DNA from: Chaenocephalus aceratus
Taxonomy: Eukaryota; Chordata; Actinopteri; Perciformes; Channichthyidae
Reading direction: 5' to 3'
Length of the DNA stretch: 64,000 bases
NCBI GenBank assembly: GCA_023974075.1
Contig: CM043788.1
Coordinates: 29,997,054 to 30,061,053 of the forward strand
Shown here: one piece after another, positions 57,536 to 64,000 of the stretch
How the letters are laid out: the number at the start of each line of letters is the position of its first letter
How positions within the stretch are numbered: the first letter of the stretch is position 1
The notes under the pieces: generated by a model
Databases searched by the model: none
What the model was told of the DNA's origin: nothing
Seen by the model: the letters and a program-made list of their open reading frames with translations, nothing else
Position numbers and translations under genes: made by a program

Positions 57536-60500
57536 ACTTTCTGTAGGTCACTGGTGTAAAATCAGCCCTCAGTCCACATTACCATATTTTGAGTTAAAGC
57601 AGACCAAGCACACCAGTCAGTCAACCATTCTGCTTTGCCATGCAGACTTTCCATCTGTACATTCTCCCCTATCTGACAGACATACATGGAGCAGGAAGGG
57701 TAGGATGTTCACTCAAGAGCAACGATGGTTTTCACGGTCACAGACCACTGCACAGGACCCCATAAATGTCATTCTGCCTGGAGGTAGGAGGGGACGAAGA
57801 CGGGGAACTAAAAGCAGGATCACCCCTGCGATAATGGGTTCCACAGCCGCTGCACTGTAACCACCTGCAGGTTCCAATCAAATCCCACCATCCCTTACCC
57901 CAACATTGGTGTCATAAACAGAGATTGAACTGCGAATGTCTGGCGCTCAAACCAACATGCCCTCACACTTAGCATTTCTATAATTTGGAGAAATATGGAA
58001 GTGGGGAGAGGCAGGGTTTGTGGTGGGGTTACTTCCAAGGCAAGGCTCCTCAGGAGGAGTACAATTCCAAACCACATCGGTGTCGCACAACCATGTTGTG
58101 GACAGCCTGATCCTGGTTAGTGTTGGACATAATTACAGCTAGCAGACAGAGTAGGGAACCTCTGTAAGATAACCCGGTTCTGGTATCGGAGGAATTGGGG
58201 TTTTCCTTTTGGAAACGTCAAGGTCGGATCGTGTTTCTGTTCGTGGAGATGTCTCGTTAGTGAGCAACACAGTAGGGGTAATCAAAACTCATATTTCTAT
58301 GTGATTTATGGCCACTTTGAATCTGTTTGGCATGGGCAAGCATGCATCACAATAGTGGAAGTAGATGAGAAGGCCTAGAGTTGTTTTATCAAAGGAAATT
58401 ATGTGTTCGGTGAAAATAAATATTTTATTTCATAGTGAATTGTCTGGGGTTTCAGTGTGCTAACATTGTGCAGTGACATAGTGGTTGAAATTGGCTGGTA
58501 GGGTAAAAAAAAAATCAGCCTGGCTATTCGCCAAGTTTTTCTCAGAAAGACTCACTCATCTGTAGGCAAATATGCATCGGCTGTTATCAGCGAGTGTGCC
58601 TTTATGTTTATTTATCTACATCTCAGCCTGACGCTGAGCATTAAACCACAGCGATTATAATCAGAGGTGCTAATGGTTACTGATACACAGCTCTTTTAGC
58701 AACCTGCTCTGTACACACACAAAAACAAACACTTTGAGAAACACACACATACACACATGCAGCAATATATACACACACAGAGTCTGGCAGGGCTAATCCA
58801 AACAGCAGGGCTGCTCACTTGGCTTCCTCGGGTGAAGCTGGTGTCAGTGGCCTGCTGCCCCGAGGGCACCAGCCTATCTTTCTGCCTGCAGGGCCTGACC
58901 GGACCTCCAAGCCCCGGGGGCATGCTCCTCTCCTCCATACCCAGCCACCAGCCTCTTTCTGCTGCATTATTGATGAGCTTCTCTGCTCGGCTGCCTGTAC
59001 TGTGGAAGAATTTTGCTGTAACATACTCTGTAGCTAGAAAAAGTTGATATTTATTTGGGGAATTATACATAGGAACTACAGCAGCGTATGGATGTATGGA
59101 TGGATGGATGGATGGAAGGAAGGAAAGATGGATGGATGGTTAAGAAAGCAAATCTAAATAAGAAAGCATGTGTGATCTGCCCATTAGGCTGGTTTAGTAA
59201 AACAGTGTGTGGCGTGAAATCAAACTGTGGGTCATGGATGGAAAAGGCTGATATGCAGCCTGCCTCCTTTTCTAACACCACTCATGAGTACTTGAACACT
59301 TAAAGAAAACGTCAGCTCCATATCACCACAACCATATCCAGAGGGAAGAAGAAAAACTTCAAAAGGAATTTCAAAGGAAACTTTGTACACTAGTCTGCAT
59401 CCTGTGTGGGATGGAAATTGAAAGAGAAGTGTATTCTGCAGTGTACAGGTACTCTAAACTGGTCTGAGAAATTGAACTTGTAAATGCATGTAGGAAAGAT
59501 GACGTGTGAGGGTTTTGTCTGGGAGAAAGTTAACTTCCAGCCAAAAAAAACTGCAACCCTGGGAGCCTTTAACTGGCAGGGATACCATAAACCCTCCTTT
59601 TTAAAAGCCATAAATCAACGAGAGTAGACTGTACTTTTCAAATAAATACCGGACTCAGGAGATGCGGGAGCAAGGTGGGGGATAAGGGGCCGTTAAGTGC
59701 TGGCAGAGGAGTGTGGCTGTGATGACATCATGGTATGAAGTAAAAAAATCACCTACAATCATTTGAGACCTTTGAATTGCTCTATTATTTTATTTTAGGG
59801 TTAAGATGTGGAGTTCACACATTATTTCAATTCCCAGTGATATGAATGTTAGGGGAGTTGGTCCTGTCAGGGGGCAGCTTTACACAATGCTTACAGGTTA
59901 ATCATTTATCTAAATGAATGAAACCTTGTTTTGGTATCATACCCACATTTCTCAATTTAGATAAAGGTTCTCAGACATACAAACTCCATTTGTGAACTCT
60001 TTGCTTCTCTGCTGATTTGTAAGGTGGGTATGCAGCAATTCTCTTGTTACTTTAAACAATATAATATGCCGGATATTTGGCAAGTCCCTCAGTGGCAATA
60101 AAAGTGTGTTCAGTAGCCTATATTAATTATTGTTATCAAATAAAAACCGAAGTTTAGGGTATAGCCCACTCCTATTATTTTATCATTTGACAACTCGACT
60201 GAGCATTCAAAGAGTAAAAAGAACCGTAAGGAACCTCTGTTTACTTTTCCTAATTAAAATAATTTGATTTGACCTTTTATATCCATTTATTTAAGGGTAT
60301 CTTGGTCTTTTCACCTTCTTTGAGTCCAAATGTAACCTTTGTGCTCCATTTAAACCCCTAACTGTCTGGATGAGGCAATGTGTAAACTGTCTTCACTCTA
60401 GAGACCACACGCTCAAACTCACAAAACCAGTCAAATTACAGAAGGGTTTCCCTTTTGAAATCAGGGAAAGCTTATCAGCAGGGTATCAGTTAAGATCAGA

Positions 60501-63500
60501 GGTAAATGGGCAGCAAGCAGGGGGTACCACTCCAGGCAAGGGGGGAAGGAAGAAAGTGTGCAAATCAGTTGGGTTAAGAAGTGTAAGAGAGCAACAAATA
60601 TGAAAGAGAAAAACAGAAGACGTAGCAGGGAGGAGGATTAAGTAACATGAGAAGGAATAAAAGTCAGAAGACACGAGAGAATTTCACTGTAATACATTCC
60701 TCTGCTGTTTTGCTTCTTACAGTCTGTGAGATTATGGTTAAATGACAACAGCAGCCAAGCGCTCTATAACCTGATTTGTAGGGAAGGGAAGTGGGTTTTT
60801 TCTGTGCACAAGGCCCAGCGTTGCATTCTACAGTCAGCTTCAGCCAAGCTTGGCTAATGCTGCCTGTCTTTGTGATTCCTGGTGCTGTTTGTGGGCAGAG
60901 AGCCTGGAGACTGGAGCTGTCAGTGCCTAGCCTGAGACGCCAGCTCGCTCCCCTTCTCTCGCCCACCCGCAATTTCTCTGGCTCCCTCCACCCCCCCCCT
61001 CTCCACCAACCCCTGCCGCTGCCTCAGCTTCCCCAGTCCGCAGGCCAGCACGGCTCCTACAAACCGCTGTTTTGACAAGTGCTTTAAACATAATGTCACA
61101 GGGAACCCCCCGGCCTGCCAAAAATGCTAACTAACCATAACACTAATTAGTCAGTGGGAGAATGGGTTTGGAAATGGTAGCTTGAACAGTGAGCGGTGCT
61201 TGTGGCGGCCATTGTGGGGAGAATTGGACCCCATCCTGATTGACTGAGGGAAAAGAGGCCAAGATGAGAGAGAGGGGAAGGGAGGTAGATGGAGGGCCAG
61301 GGTGGAATTTCAGGGACTCAATTTCCCTCATTCAAATATGTCAGGGTGAACAGCAGGGCTTTCAAGGGGTGGGCTCAGTTATGCACGGTCTGTCCCTGGT
61401 GTGCTCCCCTCCCACTTATCTCCGATAGCATCAGTGTCAGCGGGGTAACGTCTCCCATAACCTTTTAATGGTTTCATCGCCCATGTCCCCAAGACATTTT
61501 GGAACGCAAATAAAGTTCTTTCTCTTGTTACTCAGAGGTTTCTCTTTTCCTGTGGGTGTTGACTCAGTAGGCCCTTTTGCACAAAAGATTAGAACATGGA
61601 TAAAGTATTATCATTGTTGAATCATAAGAATATTGTCGAAAAATATCCATGTATTCATGTAATTTGGATGGCTGTTAGTTTTGCCGATAAAAGTTACAAG
61701 TATTTGCGAAACTTGGTAATATGTACAGAGAATCAAGGAAATAGTTGTACTTATTGTTTTCCCCCTGATGATATGTACAACAAGCAGTAAATATTTCCTA
61801 GAAAAAGAGCAATTGTAAAACATGTGCAGACAAGAGGAGTAAGGAGAGTGCCCTGCAGCTGCTAAAAACAGCAAACACATGCAGTCAGTAGAGTATGACA
61901 GTCTGAGTGGCCCCTGTTGGCCAAATGAAGAAGACAATGGAGGGACTGACCCCGTCTCTGAGCAGTTAAATTATGTCTCCAAGATTTCAAAATGCTGTGT
62001 GGCTTACCAAAAGAAATTTCCCCTGCAAGTCATCTTTATGGGCACACTGAGCCTATTTGCTTGGATTGCCTTAGTGCAGTGAGGGAGGTCACAGACAGGA
62101 AACAATGCAGTCAATTAATTCATATTTATCACACATTATTAAGCCAAGAATAAATTAGATCTTGAAGATACATTTCTGCGAGAAAATGTATGTTAAAATA
62201 CCAATAAACAATCTTAAAGAATATTTACAGATAAGGACATTATATCTAGGAGTTCAAAAACCCCAGAAGTACACCTACATGTATGGATACAGACGTGTGG
62301 TTCTTTCACAAATTATTCATCATAATTAAACCTTTTAGAGAAAAATCAAGCAAGGAATATCATGTGGTTAATGTTTAAAGCTGTGGGAGGTTTCGTGCTT
62401 GTGGTTTGGTTAAATATGCAACCGCTACCGGAGTTTATTGTTAATGGCATGAGCTTGGTCTTTAAAAGGAGCCACAGCGCAAAAATGAGCCACAGCGCAA
62501 TCCCGTTACTCATCCAAAGGGCCGATCAGTGTTTCTTCCTGACTGTGAATTGTAATATTCAAATCTTCAAATAAACTGTCCCAATCAAAGGCGCCTGAGT
62601 CATTTGTGCAAGGAGAGGGAACAGCTAAGCTAAAGTTTAGTTGGAAAATGAAAAAAGAACCTGGAAACTGTGTTGAACTGATATACATATAAATTATAAT
62701 TAATACACATATACACAATAACCTACACTATCACAAATCTGAAGCAGACATTACTTTTCTCATTTAGACATGCATAAACCATTAATTCCATTAGTTTGCA
62801 AACTAAGTGCAAACTGAGTGTCTTGAATATGTATGTGTTTAACTGAGAAGTAAAATAGAGTTATCACGTCCTGATTCAGAGTCAATCGAAAACTATGTTA
62901 TATGTTGTCAAATTGTCATTATGATGTGAGATCATTGTTTTTTTTATCCTTGAAATTAAATTAGGTTTAACTAAGGTAGGGAACAGCATAATAAAAGCCA
63001 CAAACAGCAAAAGAACAGGCAAGGTATAAGGTAAATGTGACCTGGATTTACTGATGTTGTTAGTGCTTCTTGATAATGTAATAGTAATTCATTAATAAGT
63101 AATAATCATAAATTATGGTATTATTAAACCTTTAAGCAATCGAGATAAGGAGGGTTGCTGCTCCAGATAAGTTACTTACTGCCAGATTGCAGGACTACTA
63201 CAGAGTCTCTGACATACCACTTTCCTAATTTTAAGCTACCATAGGTCAGCCCAGCACTTGTTCTAAGGTCATGTCTTCAGCAACAATCTTTCAGGACATG
63301 ACTGCAGGCATCACTTCCTCTAAGCTGAGAAACAACCCACCATGTTGTTTCCTCCGTAACTTGAGCCACATGAGAATGGAACTGAAGGATCAAGTATGGC
63401 TAGGGGTCATCCCCACAGTGCCTTATTAGTGGAAAAAGGTCATTGGTGCAACAAAGAAAAGCTTTAGTGTCAGCAACGAAACTCGGAAAGAGACACTGAG

Positions 63501-64000
63501 ATTGGAGCAAAGTTACATCATTGTACAGGCTTAAAGCATTAGACTGGATTCTTTCTCAAGAGTGCAAGGTGCCTCTGAATCCATCGTCTAGCATGAGCAA
63601 GGACCATAAAACATTTCCAGCTAACAAAGCAACTTAATGTGTTGGTGTATGTCTGTATGTTTTGATATCATGATGATGATTTAAACAAAGATATGGAACA
63701 TATTATATAGCCTGTGTTTTAATATGAATCAACAAAGAAAGCCTGACAAAGCTTCAACTTCTGAGAAGCTTTCTTTACCCTTGAAGTAGTATCTAGTGAC
63801 ATTTGTTAGCACATCCATGGGTGCAATACAAACAGGAACAGCTAACGGCTAATTCAACACAATTTAATCATGCAAATGGGCCAAAATGTTACCAAACATG
63901 ACGTTAGGTTAGACCATCAATATACACACTAATGCAGATTTGCATTTATATTCAGAAACACATGCACATAGAGTGCCACAGTGACGCATCCTAAAACCCG
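57536..64000. other. No recognisable gene or element
   Basis: Unique-looking DNA. A (GGAT)n-like tract at 59086-59142 is listed separately. Short ORFs have no recognised domain. Confidence 0.45.
59086..59142. repeat. GGAT/GGAA tetranucleotide tract
   Basis: Roughly ten GGAT units, with GGAA interruptions. Confidence 0.9.

Overview
The window looks like teleost fish genomic DNA. It is AT-rich and intron/intergenic-like, it carries (CA)n/(GT)n microsatellites, and it is packed with the element classes typical of fish: hAT, PIF/Harbinger, piggyBac, P-like/THAP, DIRS and Ngaro tyrosine-recombinase retrotransposons, and solo LTRs. I find no convincing host protein-coding exon, rRNA or tRNA gene, and nothing bacterial. 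Every recognisable protein fragment belongs to a mobile element, and every one carries at least one break.

Layout. 1-3.3 kb: no recognisable feature. 3.3-12.8 kb: remains of a piggyBac-like transposon on the minus strand (N-terminal exon at 12.6-12.8 kb, C-terminal exon at 6.9-7.0 kb continued at 3.8-3.9 kb). A 2.9-kb hAT element splits the C-terminal exon, and that hAT itself holds a 152-bp MITE and a 1.7-kb foldback element. A 5.1-kb Ngaro-type retrotransposon sits in the presumed intron and contains a further hAT fragment with a BED finger. 12.8-16.2 kb: mostly featureless. 16.2-18.8 kb: hAT element with a BED-finger exon, split by a THAP-encoding P-like element. 19.2-24.4 kb: DIRS copy 1 (gag, RT-RNase H, tyrosine recombinase). 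24.9-26.9 kb: PIF/Harbinger-like element with a second Harbinger-like element and a hAT element inside. 29.8-33.8 kb: composite element with nested Harbinger-like and hAT elements and a tandem array. 36.5-37.2 kb: small hAT with a BED-finger ORF. 37.4-44.0 kb: hAT element whose first exon is split by DIRS copy 2, which in turn is split by a solo LTR. 44-52.5 kb: quiet, with microsatellites. 52.5-55.8 kb: ACAGTAA-type repeat, a hAT MITE, a second solo LTR and a hAT element made of AGTCC-type arrays. 57.1-57.5 kb: a lone Ngaro A-B terminal unit. 57.5-64 kb: quiet.

The elements do not work together as a system. The window is a stratified record of insertions, and target-site duplications (mostly 8 bp) let the order be read directly. 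The most informative points are: the probable crossover core of the Ngaro element, seen at both ends and at its internal junction; two DIRS copies that share the same loss of an RNase H catalytic Asp; and a non-autonomous P-like element with matched terminal and subterminal inverted repeats. Domain assignments come from recognising motifs by eye; no database search was run.
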